DNA of 64,000 nucleotides, from contig WAID01000007.1 in the NCBI GenBank assembly GCA_016584495.1, positions 1,412,001 through 1,476,000 on the forward strand. Reading direction: 5' to 3'. The DNA comes from Celoporthe dispersa (lineage: Eukaryota > Ascomycota > Sordariomycetes > Diaporthales > Cryphonectriaceae). Shown here one piece after another: positions 21,313-33,500 of the stretch (position 1 is its first letter; the number at the start of each line of letters is the position of its first letter). The notes beneath the pieces were generated by a model. That model was not told the DNA's origin, searched no databases, and worked only from the letters and a program-made list of their open reading frames with translations. A program made the translations under genes and the position numbers.

Positions 21313-23279
21313 CTAGTATTTCCCAACGGTGATCTCCCCAATGCCATCGCCAGACTCGCCCAGAGCGAGAGCCTTTGCATTCTTGACCTCCCACCTGAAC
21401 TCCTCCAGAGCCCGCCTCTCACTTCCCCTGAAGAACAAGAGCACCATCAAGCCGTCGAGCACACCGGCGACCAGCCCGAGACTGCTCAGGAGCAGCAGGA
21501 CGAAGTGTACAGCGTGGTTCTGGACACCGCTCAGCCTGTCGCTGTGCGCTGGGACGAACCACACCACGACATAGCACGCCGCCGTGACGAAGACCCAGAA
21601 GAGGAAGTGGTAGGTCCGCCACCGCGTCTGGTCGGCCTCGCGCGACATATATGCCTGCACCTCGGAGAGGAGGGCGCTGTAGTCCTGTGGGACGCTGGAG
21701 AAGGGGGAGGAGACGCCGCCGGCGGGCTCCGCCGGGAGACGAGGGGGAGACGGACGAGAGGAGCTGGGTGTCGAAGTCGGCGGCGGCGTCGGCGGCGTCA
21801 AACTGGAGATGGTGGGTCTGGTTGGCGGGGAGCGAGTGACGGCTGGTCGAGGGGGTGGGGGACTGGAGCGAGAGAAAGGCGCCTGCGGCGGGGACCGGAA
21901 GTCTTCTGGGTCGACGGCCTCCTCCCCGCCCGTCGCGGTGGCGCTGGCGGTGGCGGCGGCGGTGGTGGTGGTGGTGGCCTGGTCCGGCTGGAGCAGCTTG
22001 GGTGTGGACCGGCGAAAGGCGCTGAGGTTCGAGAGCCGGCCTGGCGGGAGGGGCCAGTTGCTGATGCTCGTGGCTGCGGTCCCGCCGCCGCCGCCGCCGC
22101 CGCCGCCCTCGGGCGCCGTCGTGTGGAAGACGAGGGTGGCCTCGACAGAAAAGTGGTCGGAGAGGCTGCACCCAAGCTCTGGGTGCCGCTGGGTCATGCC
22201 CACGCGTGCCTCGCGAACCACCCAGCCGCCTATCTCCCGCGGGCTGTTGTTGTTGTCGTCGTCGTCGTCGTTATCGGCGGCGGCGGCGGCGGTAGGGGAC
22301 GAGATCTCGCGCGCGGCGACGGAGGCGAAGATGTAGTCCAGGCGCTTGGCGTGCGGGTCGAGCGTGTCGAGGGCGGGCTCGCGCAGGGGCTGGCCGGGGC
22401 CGAGCTTCCTCTGGGCGGAGCGGGGCCAGCGCCAGGTGTTGAGCACGCTGTTGGAGGTGGCGCCGTTGGCGAGGAGGGTGGCCTCGGCGGTGGGGACAGG
22501 ACGGCCTCTGGCGCGCTCGACAGGGTCATCCGCGGGGCCGAGGCTGCTCTCCGGGTGCAGGACGCGCCAGACATCGCGCACGGGGCTGTGGGAGGTGAGG
22601 ATGACGTGCTCGGTGGACAGCGGGGTCATGTTGAAGTCGCCGGCGGCGAGGACGAGGTGGCCCTGGTCGGCGGCGGCGCGGAGCTGCTTGGCGAGCTGCC
22701 AGGCCTGGGCCTCGCGGTGGACGTGGTAGCTGTCGCCGCGGTCCGAGTCGTAGGGGGCGTGGGTGTGCGTGTTGAAGACGTCGACGACATGGTTGGCCGG
22801 GTCGGGCCCGAAGCGCAGGCGGGCGTGGGCGATGCCCTTGCCTACGTACCAGTCGCCGCGCCAGAAGGCCGTGGGGCGGCCGTTGAGGGTGTAGGGGGTG
22901 AAGGTGGCCTCCTCGATGGGCCACCGGGAGAGGATGGCGAGGCCTGCGCCGAAGGCTCCCGCGTGGTAGAACTTACCGTGGGGGAGGAGGGCGCGGAGGT
23001 GGCGGCGGACTGTTTTTTCCCCGGCATGGTCAGCCAGCTTCTCTGTGTATCAGAGGAGAGAGAGAGAGAAGAGAAGGTTGGCTCACTGGCGAGGTAGTCA
23101 TCTTGAGCCCAGACCTCCTGCAGACAGACTATGCTGGGCTGCGGGTGTGTCTGGGCGAGCTGGCGCCCTATCTCGTCGAGACGGGGCTGGCGGAGCTTGG
23201 AGATGTTGAACCTGAGGCCCCAGCAGTTGAGAGTTATGATGTTGATCTCTGGATGGAGCGAGGCTGAAGACGGGTCCAT
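21313..23279 (-). CDS. ISC1: Inositol phosphosphingolipid phospholipase C (neutral sphingomyelinase)
   Basis: Cleaves the head group of inositol phosphosphingolipids to give ceramide at ER and mitochondrial membranes. Exons 23279-23087 and 23042-21313, intron 23086-23043 of only 44 bases; 640 aa. Endonuclease/exonuclease/phosphatase-fold motifs are in order: LNCWGLR, LQEVW (Mg-binding Glu), KFYHAGAFGAGLAILSRWPI, FNTHTHAPY, GDFNMTPLS (catalytic Asp-Asn), RLDYIF and LSDHFSVEA (catalytic Asp-His). A long Pro/Thr/Ser/Gly-rich insert, with a run of nine Gly, precedes two C-terminal membrane helices (TYHFLFWVFVTAACYVVVWF and VHFVLLLLSSLGLVAGVL), the fungal ISC1 arrangement. The opposite strand is open for 611 codons across this gene, a by-product of its GC-rich codon use. 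Confidence 0.93.
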
Positions 23280-24386
23280 CTCTGGTTCAAGGCTGGGCTG
23301 AGCATGCGGATATCTGGAGGTGTGTTGTGTTGAGGGACCCGGAGGAAGGATCAGGTCAGATCAGATCCAGATGAGAGTAATACTAATGTCAGGGGGGAGA
23401 GGATGATTTTTATGGTTTCTCTGGTGTTTTAAAGAGAGTATTGCCTGTAGTGTAAACCAGCATTGTTGATTATAAGATTTGTCTCATCACTTCTCATGAT
23501 AATAGCTAAAATCAAAGACATATAATACAGAAAAGAGAAGAGGAGAGGAGAGAAGAAGACGAGGGGGGGGAAGAGGAAGGGGCTAAAAAAAAAAAAAAAA
23601 AAAGAAGGAAAAGAAGGAAAGGGACAAGAGATTTGATACCACAGGCACTACTACAGGCTCATTCAAGTACCGTAGTATTTACTACTGGTCGCATAAAGAT
23701 AATAATAAAATCATGATGATGATGAGCCCTGCACCACGGAATGTGGTGGGTGTCACCACATCAACTCTATTTTTCCAAAAGCATGGCCCAAAAAAACGAA
23801 AAGAAAAAAAAAAAGAAGAAGAAAAAGGATTCATTGGGGGCCTGCCTCACTGCCTAACTGAGTGCATGCAAGCTCTTTCTCATCTCGCTACTGCATCGGG
23901 GGGTGCACCTGCTGGGGTCCAAGTACAGAGGACATGCCATCACCAGGCGACATAGGTGCCATGGTAGGTACTGCAGTACGATGGGTGGCGTCCCCTGCCT
24001 GCCGCGCCCAGGCCGGCATATCCCAGGAACCCCCCGCGTGGAGTTTTGAGAGCTCTCCAAATCCACAGCAGCAGCTTTGCTTGCTTCATTCACATGCTCA
24101 CACACGCACATGCCCACCTTCTCCTCCCTCAATCCCCCTCCTCTCCCCTCCTTCTTTCTCTTCCCTTCCGCATAGCCTCTGATAGGTGCCCTCAAGCTTC
24201 AGCAGACAGCTGTTTCAGACACAACCACTTCTGGTCCAGGACATCTAAGCCCGCAGACAGAGAACCTGACATTTGAAGGCAGCTCCCGAGCCTGCTCCCT
24301 GTCATCCTCGTCCTCCCTTTCCCCTCGCACACCTCACGTCCTCGCTCTGCGCAGCTGCCTCACCCGCTGCTGGGGTGGAGACGGCG
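23280..24386. other. Divergent promoter region (ISC1 / SWD3)
   Basis: 1.1 kb between divergent genes, with A/G-rich sequence and an A19 run at 23585-23603. C/T-rich sequence immediately precedes SWD3. No gene supported. Confidence 0.5.
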
Positions 24387-26493
24387 ATGGCTGACCCACC
24401 AGAGACTGATACTGGAGAATCGTCCTCAAAAAGGCGGAAACGGAACGACGGCACCGCAGAACACAGCTCCTCCGAGGAACGCGACCGATCCCCCGCGCCC
24501 AGGAACGAGGATGAGGCGCACGAGCTCACCATACGACCCGGCCGGCCAGCTTCACGGTCGCGGAGCAGGAGTGCGGGCAGCGGTGGCGCAGACACGAAAG
24601 GAGAAGGCTATTACACCTCGCGCTCGCGGTCGCAGCTGCGGTCGCCGTCCAGGTTGAGGTCCAAATCCAGGTCCAGGTCCAGGTCCAGAGGTCGGTCACG
24701 CTCGAGCTCCGGGTCCCGCACTCCACGCTCCCGCTCGAGGTCCCAGTCCCGGTCGCGCTCACCGTCCGACTCCCGCTCCAGGTCGCGCTCCCGCTCGCCC
24801 ACCTCCTCCTCCCGCCGCACCCCCCACCGCTCGACCTCGACCTCCCGCGACCGCGCCCGCGCCCAGGAGCGCAGGCCCCTCCGCCCCGAGTTCAAGGCCC
24901 ACCTCGAGCTGCGCGGCCACGCGAAGCCTATATCCCAGGTCCGCGTCTCCCCCGACGGCCGGTGGATCGCCTCCGCCTCCGCCGACGGGACCGCCATGAT
25001 CTGGGACGCCACCACCGGCGCACACATGGACACGCTCGTCGGCCACATGGCCGGCGTCTCCTGCCTGGCGTGGAGCCCAGACTCCGAGACCATCGCCACG
25101 GGCAGCGACGACAAGGCCATCCGGCTCTGGAACCGCACCACGGGAGACCCTGCGCACGCGGTGGGCGCCGACGAGAACCTGCCCCCCGGCGAGAGGATAG
25201 CCACGTCGGCCAGGGGGCATCGGCGGCAGGACGGACCGTGGTGTGCGAGGCAGCGGCGGGAGGAAGCCGCTGCTGGGCCACCACAGCTATGTCTACTGCC
25301 TGAAGTTCTCGCCAAAGGGGAACATGCTCGCGAGCGGGAGCTACGATGAGGCGGTGTTCCTGTGGGACGTCCGTGCCGGGCGCCTTATGAGGAGCCTGCC
25401 GGCCCATAGCGACCCCGTCAGCGGGATCGACTTCTGTATGGACGGGACGCTGGTGGCCAGCTGTTCTACGGATGGGTTGATGTGAGTATCTCGTGCTGCC
25501 CCGGCCAGGAGCCCGCCCGGCAGAGCCCCCTCCCAGGCATGAAGCTGACCCGGATCTCTCGTCCGCCACAGCCGCATCTGGGACACCGCCACCGGCCAGT
25601 GCCTCCGCACCCTCGTCTACGTGGACAACCCCGCCGCATCGTCCGTCTGCTTCTCCCCCAACGGCCGCTTCGTCCTCGCCAGCTACACAGACTCCTGCAT
25701 GCGGCTCTGGGACTTCATCAACATGCCCTGCACCGTGAAGAAGACCTACCAGGGCCACGTGAACAAGGATTTCTCCGTCGGCGGCTGCTTCGGCCTCCTG
25801 CGGTCCATGCGCAAGGTCGTGGTCCCCGCCGGGAACAGCAACAACAACAACGACGACGACGACGACGGCGCCGAGGACGACTTTGCCGAGGAGCAGTGGG
25901 AGGAGGCCGACAGCGTCGCCTTCGTCGCGGGCGCCAGCGAGGACGGCGACATTGTGCTGTGGGACGTCAAGAGCAAGGAGATCCTGCAGCGCGTCGAGCG
26001 TGCCCACCAGGGCGTGTGCTTCTGGGTCGACGTCCACGGCGAGACGGGCACCATGGTCAGCTGTGGCCAGGACGGGCGCATCGTGGTGTTCAGGCATCGG
26101 CCGCCCGAGACGAACAACAGCGGCGACGGGAGCAGTGGTGGTGGTAGTAGCGAAAAGAAGAACGGCGTGGTGGTGAACGGCCACGCCAGGCACGGGGACG
26201 ATGGAGATCGGTACCCGGAAGAGAGCGAGAACCGTGCTGGCCAGGCGGAGGAGGAGGAGGAGGGCGAGGAGGAGGATGAGACGATGCGCGACGTCGAGCT
26301 TGGGGTAGGGCCTCAGGCTGAACCTGACGCCGAGCCCGAGCCCGAGCCCGTGCAGACTAATGGCCATGCATATGACGAGGGCGAGGAGGGCAAGGGCGCC
26401 GAGGGAGGGACCCAGGCAGAAGAAGAAGGCCCAGAACCAGTCCCCGCAGAGGATGGGGTTGCGGTGGACGGGCCGATTCCCTCTGCCGATTGA
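24387..26493 (+). CDS. SWD3: COMPASS subunit SWD3/WDR5-type WD40 protein with an RS-rich N-terminus
   Basis: Scaffold of the Set1/COMPASS histone H3-K4 methyltransferase in the nucleus. ATG at 24387; exons 24387-25481 and 25572-26493; restored length about 671 aa. Residues about 70-170 are Arg-Ser dipeptide repeats. WD40 blades then follow: HLELRGHAKPISQVRVSPDG, TLVGHMAGVSCLAWSPDS, LLGHHSYVYCLKFSPKGN, SLPAHSDPVSGIDF, LIRIWDTATGQCLRTL, TYQGHVNKDFSVGG, and a last blade ending MVSCGQDGRIVVF. An acidic Glu-rich tail of about 130 residues ends the protein. A one-base frame break lies in the G5 run at 25213-25217; G4 restores ATSARGIGGRTD leading into the third blade. An orthologue of yeast Swd3 is the best match by blade order and sequence; the RS region and acidic tail are extra. 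Confidence 0.85.
25213..25217 (+). other. Frameshift in SWD3 (G homopolymer)
   Basis: Five G; four would keep the WD40 frame. As written the frame ends at 25349. Both sides are conserved WD40 sequence and no intron fits. Confidence 0.7.
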
Positions 26494-27096
26494 GACCTCT
26501 CCGTTCAGACTGCGCTGCTGGGGTGATGCGGGCCCTCCGTGTGGAGAGGGCATCCCGACGCATGTGTGTGTGTGTGTGTAGGGTAGATTTGGGAGAGCCC
26601 CGGGGGGTGGAGGGGGCCAAGCAGCGACACACATCTTTGCCAGCATAGCGAAAAAGGCGTCAGGCAGTCAAGGTCTAAAGCATACGTGGGCGGCCAAAGA
26701 AGGATGAAGAAGAAAGCCACTGTGGATTCAAGGAGAACGGTATCAATAACGTTTTTGTGCTTTTGTCTCTCTCAAGTGCGTGCGTGCGTGTGCGTGCGCG
26801 TGTGTGCTCAGGAGGCTTAAACTTATCATGTGTGTCTCTGGGCATTGAACAACTATGGAAACCCTTTACCCTCTTTTTGCCTGCGCCTCATCAATCATGA
26901 TAGGAATGAACGTATGCAATTGACAGACAACGCCTCTGGCGAACCCTTAGTTTTCCAATCTGGTCTGACCACACGCCGTTACTATCCGCGCGATGCCCAA
27001 GCAGTCAGAATTCACCATTGAGGGAATATTCTCCTTCCTCTGCACAGTCGGCCGGTGGCGTTGACCGCCGCCACATTCACCGAGATCGAGCCTTTC
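26494..27096. other. Convergent 3' intergenic region
   Basis: Between SWD3 and the end of the UBR1 downstream frame. Contains short GT tracts (26562-26579, 26770-26810). No gene seen. Confidence 0.5.
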
Positions 27097-27522
27097 TCAG
27101 TTAATTGGCCCATCCAGCTCACCCAGGTCCTCCCGCTCCTCCATGTCACCCCCCTCGCCAGACTCCTCCTCACGCTCCCCGGCCCCCTCATCCTCATCTT
27201 CCTCATCCTCTTCCTCATCCTCATCCTCAGCCTCTTCATCCCCATCCTCCTCGTCCTCCCAGTAGTCGCTCATGTCCATAGCAAGTTGCTCGAGGAGATC
27301 CATCTCCTCATCTTCGTCGTCATACTCTTCATCATCCTCTGCCTCGTCATCACCCCGGCCGGCAGCCTCATGGAGCCACGTCGCCATGAGCCCCATGGGA
27401 GCCCGGAAGAGGTCGTCCAGCTCCTCGAGATCGAGGTCCATATCGTCATCCTCCGCATCCTCCTCCGTGTCGTCGTCTGTACTATCCATGCCATCATTGT
27501 GGCCGACTGTCCAACCATTTAG
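27097..27522 (-). other. Open in-frame acidic extension beyond the UBR1 stop (candidate readthrough)
   Basis: Directly after the UBR1 TGA the same frame stays open for 141 codons to the next stop at 27097. It begins LNGWTVGHNDGMDSTDDD and is about half Asp/Glu, but contains non-repetitive hydrophobic segments (LEELDDLFRAPMGLMATWL and DLLEQLAMDMSDYW), which looks like selected protein rather than a random frame. The last three residues are PIN, so it is not a peroxisomal PTS1 tail. Alternative: a separate small ORF from ATG 27489, or an alternatively spliced UBR1 end. Confidence 0.5.
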
Positions 27523-30500
27523 TCATATGGTCTCCCAGCCGCCAGTATTAATGTCCGACTCGAGCCTGCGTGAGATAAAGGACGGGACGCCGCCAGAGAG
27601 CCATATGGAGCGCAGCATCGAGTCGTAACGCTTCTGGGACAGGAAGAGTTGTCGGTAGTGCCGGAGGCCCATGTCTGTCTCACCGTACATGTCGATGTAG
27701 GGGGCGTGGCTGAAAGACCCAGAGTTACGGTGCAGATAGAAGGCTGCGCATTTGCGGATGCTGATGAAGATGCCGACGCTGCCTTGACATCTTTTTTTTA
27801 AAAGAAAAAAACACGATCACGTCATTGTCAGCTTTTCCATTTTCTCTTCCGCGACAGAAAGTTTTTCGGTGTCAAGGTTTCACTTACTTGCGCATGTGCT
27901 GCTGCGCACCGCCGATTCTGTTAGCAGACCCACGGCGCCTCAGCGTCATCGGGTCCACAGAAGAGCAACAGACACTCTGCCCACAGAACACCTCACCACA
28001 GAGCAGGCAGATCATCGGGTCTGAGACGTCCTTGCCGGTCCTAGGACACCGCCGCTTCGTACATTCCTCTATCAGTGTGTCGTAATTCATCGGTAGACCA
28101 ATGAGCTCAAAGATGCCCGGGTGACTGAGGAGCTGCTCTGCGGCCTGGTACTCCTGGGCGTCGGGGTCCGGCTTGGTTGAGCACGGATTGCTCCACCAGA
28201 AATTGTCATGTCGGATCCAGCCGCGGACGAGCTGATCGCAGAGCGCACTAGGCCAGCCGACGTGGATACCGAGAGGGGTGAGGGCTGCACACATGCTGTC
28301 GAAATCGGGCAGGCGGAGGGCCTCGGTGAGGCGGACAAGCTCGTCTTGCTCCGGCTGAGGGGAGATGTGGCTGTTGAAGTCGACGCCGTACTTGACGTAA
28401 AGGAGAATGACGCACTTGCGGAGGAAGCACTGGGCATACTTCTTGGTGAAGGAGTAGTAGTCTGCGATGGACGTGAAGCAAGGTTGGTCGAAGCCACTCG
28501 GCCCAGACGCCTCAGGCATCATGACGTTGCTTACAGCGTCATCGGCGAATGTGAAGTCGAGGTTCATCTTGTAGATGGTCTTGCAGAACTCGGCAAAGTT
28601 GATGAGGCTACTGTCCTCGGTGTTCTCGCAGACCATCCATTCCGGGCCTCGCTTGGCTTTGCATATGCGCTGGACCACCTTGACGATCTCGGCGAGATAG
28701 CAGACCCGGAGGAGGTACGAGATCTCAAAGCCATGAGCAGCGGCAACGCCGAAGACGCTTTCGCAGAGCAGGATAAAAGGGTCCAGCGCAAGCAGCGGCG
28801 TCAACTGTAGGTACTTGTCGTCTAAAGAGGCACCTCTAGTGTCATGTACGAACAGCTGCATGTGCTGTTTGGAGGTCATGGCTTGGAACTCGGTGACGAC
28901 CCTGTTCATGCCGCTAAACCTCTGGCTACCGATGGCAATGTACGACGTGACCGTCTCCACCAAGGTACGGAGGTGGGTGAGGGTCGACTCGGAGATCCTC
29001 TCTAGCAACAGGGAGCCGTACTCGGCATCTAGACCTCTCTGCTGAATCTCGGTGGACGAGATGGAGAAGCCGACAACTGCAGCCAAAACGTCGATGTTGT
29101 CCAGATCTGCAGGATTCCTGACACTGTCAAAGTTGATCAGTGGGTTTGCCGGAAAGGCGAGGGCGTTCATCTTGATTGTGTCTCGAAGGCGACGGTACAC
29201 CCGGACAAGTTCAGTCATGGGAGTGTTGGTATTGGCCATGCCGCTGGGATCAGGCGCATCGCTGCGGAAGGGCTCTCCGGAAGGCATAGTCGCAGACGTC
29301 TGCTGCGATCCCACCTCCCAAGCATCAGCCACCAGTCCTGAGGATAAATCGGCCAGTCTGGGCAGCAGAGAGCCCTTTATGTAGTGGGAAAACATATCGA
29401 CAGACTGTATTGTAGACTGCGTAGACGAGAATGCGGGCCCGGATGACAGGTTGTCCTTGAGGAACATGGCGAAAGATTCCGAGGATACCTGGATATCGGT
29501 CGATGTCTGGAGCGCACCGGGATATGACTCCTCCTGACCCTTCCAGATGATGGGGAGGAACGAGTTCCCGAGGGCTTTGCAGAGTGGGCAGACAAATTCG
29601 AAGCGCGTGGGATTCTCAGGATGGTGCCGCGCAATTTGCTGCCTGTGCCTCTGCTGGGTCGCGTCGAAGTACACCTCAAAACAGCTATAGTGCATCATGT
29701 GGCCGCACCCGGTGGAAAGTGGCCCTCTTCGCACGGCCGCGGAAGGAAAGCCCTTCCCGATGACCTGGCGCTCGGTGGTGAAGGTCTCGCCCTTCTGGTT
29801 GACCTTCTCCACCTGTATGCGGTTTTCATGGCCTACGCCGAATGGTCGGATGTCTTCGGCGGATCTGTCGAGGTTCTTGGGGACCTTGACTGCTTCTCGC
29901 ACAAAGTCAGGATCCGAAAGATCTGTCTGCCGCACGATAGCGCTCTCCCTGAGAAACGCAAATGTTCCGTACAGCCGACGATCATCCGTATCCTCCTGGC
30001 AGAGGATGCACGTCCCCGATGGGTACTTCCAGAAGTTCTTCTCCTCCACAGGCTCTGGGAGCTCATCCTCAAGGTCGTCCACATCGCCCCAGTCGATATC
30101 CTGCTGCTGGGCCATGAAGTTCTTCTGCTGCTGCTGGAACTGGGCCATCACTTTGGCCTGGCGGTCCAGAGCGGCCTTCTTCTTGCGCTCGCGCTCCTCT
30201 TCTGCATTCACATTGACGGCTGGCGAGGCGGTGCTGATCCTGTCGACAGGCACGCCAAGGCGCACATAAGCTGCCTCGAAGTCCCGTGGTCGCTTCTGTC
30301 GCATCCGCCGCAGGATGAGTCCAATCCTGGGATGGCAGGCCTTGAGCTCCTGCTTGGTCGACATGAGGTCCAGGAGAGAAACGATGGTTCTCGCTGCAGG
30401 GGCATCCGGCATCAAGCTGCCCCGAGAGGTCCTGGTGAGGGCAGTGTGCACAAACGAGGGCCGAGAATGGTCACCCTCGGGAACCTCGTCCTCGAGGACG

Positions 30501-33500
30501 GCGATGAGGGTCAGGTGCAATACAACTTGCAGGTAGACCTCGACCCTTGTGGGTGGCACAGTCGGTGTCAGCTTTGGGCTGACAAGAGCGTACAGCAGGC
30601 TGTAGTATATGACCTGAGCGAACATGCCCGTGCTGGTAACCTCGGTCAATTTTGCGAAGACACCTTGTTCTATCGGCCGCAGCCTCGGCTCATACACCAG
30701 GTCCTCGACCGGCTTGCCCGTCTTCTTGGCCATGTATTTACGCCAAGCAGTCTCTGATTCTTCGCGCTGGTTCTTGGTGTAGGTCGCGATGTACGGATCG
30801 ATTTCCTCGACACACTCTGCCTTCAACTCAAAGGTTCCGACGTCGGAGATACCTTCGGGCGCTTTGAAGTTTGAGACCTCGGCGAGGACATCAGCGAAGT
30901 CTTCCTGCTCTTGATATCTCTCAGGCAGTCTGTTACCAATCTCAGTGAATGAAAGAGGCTTGAAGCACAGCACGTGAATGAGGTCTCGGCGCATGAACCT
31001 GATGCGGCTCTGCGGCCCGTCCTCAAACCGACACAGAGACGTGCGGTCGCAGAACAGTATTACGAGCAGGTGTATCATATCTTCGACGACCTCTAGATGC
31101 TGGGCATCGTCCTGGCCCATGGACTTTTGCTCAAAGAATCCCTTCACCCACTTCTCCATGCCAAAGCGGTCGACGATAGAAGCAAGCACGCGGCTGGGGT
31201 TGCAGATCACAAGAGCAGTCTGCAGCAGGAAGATGTCTCGCTGGTGGGACATTTCCCTCTGGGCGATCCCACGATATGTACCAGACTGGTGGCGCAAGCT
31301 CATCCCATTGCGAACCCACATGCCTGACCTCATTTGTGACAACCACGCGCACACTCGCAGGGGGTAATCGACGGCAGCCATCAGGTAATCTTCCGGTCCG
31401 TACTCGCGTCTCGGCATGACCCGCTTGCCCATCAGACGAGGCTGCCCTTTCAGATCTTGAGGCTTGAAGCTCAGCAGTGCTCGCATCTGCTCGACCGGCA
31501 TCGACTTGGCACACTCGATGAGCCATGAGAGCGTGTAGTGGAGCGCGTGGTGAAAACTGATGGGTTGCTCCTCGACAACAAAGTTGACGATCTCATACTT
31601 GGTCGGTTCTTGGTCAAACTCGAAGTCGCAGACGATCTTGAAGCGAACTTCATCTTTGACTTCGGCCTGACTGAACCGGCCGCGCTCCGCACCGATCGAA
31701 TTAAGGATGACTGCCTTAGCTGCCAGGCGGATGGCCCAAGACAGTTGTGCGGGCTCGGCCTTTTCGAAAGCCCTGCTGAAGAGACGGCACAGTCGGTTGA
31801 TCTCTCTGGTTATGAGAGACGCACTGATCCAAGTATCGGTTTCGTATTCAACGTGTTCTCCCACGGCTCTAGTGTTTGGGCAGATACCCTGATGTAGCTT
31901 GACCAGGTCGAGGAACTGCATCATGTACCTCTCATCGGTCCGCAGACGATCTTGCACGTGCGGGGACAAGAAGAGATATTTGAGGTCCGCGAAGAAGTGG
32001 TACATGCGTCTGTTAGTAACAGACCCGGAATCAAACGCCAACACCGCGGTGTCGGACACGTTCCAGGGATGTGCAACTTGTCGCGTGGTCAAAAAGGTGT
32101 ATAGGATGGCTATCAGACTGGTGAGAAAGTTTCCGCGCTCCACGACCTCAGCAGTGATGGAGGGGGTCGTCAGCATCTGTAGAGAAAGGTTGATGATGGA
32201 GTGGTCCGGCTCCCGATCTGCAATGAGATAGAGCTGGGCCAAGGTGGTGTACAGTCCAGCAAAGCGCAGCCCGAGAACGCGTTTGAACTCAGGTATCGTC
32301 ACGACCGTGGAGATGTAGAGCGAGCGCAAGTCGTTGCGGACCTTTTTCCACATTCTCAGGTCGAAGAGGATCATCCAGTCCAGGCGGACTCGTTGGAAGA
32401 CATTTTCAGCGGGCGGGACATTGCCGTTGTCCATGTACGCAGCAGGGGCGAGCAGCCAGTACCGGCCCGACTTTGGTGGTGCTGTGTCTCGCCGAGCATT
32501 TCCTGGCGTCCTTGGAATCTCGAGGTTATTTTTGGCATAAATGGTTGACGGTATGAGAGGCTCTGTGATATCAGAGTCAGAAGGCGTCATGTCTCCTTCC
32601 CTGGTGGTTCGGCGGGACACACCCGGCGCTGGTGGCGGTGGCGGCGGTGGGTAGCCTGCCATTGTCGCCTCGTCGGCCTCGAGCGCCTCATCGGCGCGCC
32701 AGTCCGACATGTTGACATCCTCAGAGGCTCCAGGAGCCGAGTCTAGCATCACCAAGTCCTCTTCATCATCGTCGTCGTCCTCCTCCATGGCGTCGCGTGA
32801 AGACGTCGGCGTGTCATCGCCCTCAGGGTCGCCGTCGCCGTCGCTGTCGTCATTGTCGCTCGCTCCGGGTAGCAGGGTAGTGAGGTGTCGTGTAGCCACC
32901 ACACGTGCCTCTTCCATATCGGTCACACCCACGAACCTGAAGTGTTCATAAGGGAACGCAACTATCCCTCGCTCGGCGGGTTCGTTTTCCTCATCGTCGA
33001 TGCCGTTCTTCCCCACCGACCTGTGAGTGGCGAGGCTGCCCATCCTCCACGGTTTGAGAAACTCTTCACAGACGACAGTCCGCAGCACAGAATGATCGTC
33101 ACCTACGGAACAGCCGGAGATATCCTTCAGCCACTCGATGATGGTGCCGCACATCTGTTCGCGGAAGGTATCGCGCGAGGAGCGAATCGTGACCGTAACA
33201 CGGATATGCTCCAGCGTCGTGGCTATGGCCAGGAGCTTGTCGATGTCGTCGCTGTATGTGAGGATGCTCCGGCCGACGAGGTCGGTCTCGTAGGCTTTCT
33301 CCACGCCCGTCCTGAGCGCTACTTGGCATGCCCTCGCCACCTGATCTCTAACATCGTCGACGGTGTGCTTCTCGTCGTTCCATAATATGACGGCGTATTC
33401 GCTCGCCGGCTCTACGTCTCCACCGTAGTACGTCGACTGTAGTCTGGACGTCCTCTCGTCGTGCCTGATCGAGTCTTTGGTCTTGGTCTGACGCAGCTGC

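Noticed and set aside
21262..23097. 611-codon plus-strand open frame
   Set aside because: Exactly antisense to ISC1, Gly/Val/Ala/Arg-rich, with no domain; it is a shadow of GC-rich codons and the ISC1 frame has clear catalytic motifs.
27055..27522. Plus-strand hydrophobic frame that looks like a membrane protein
   Set aside because: It is the complement of GAG/GAC-rich sequence: acidic codons on one strand read as Leu/Ile on the other.
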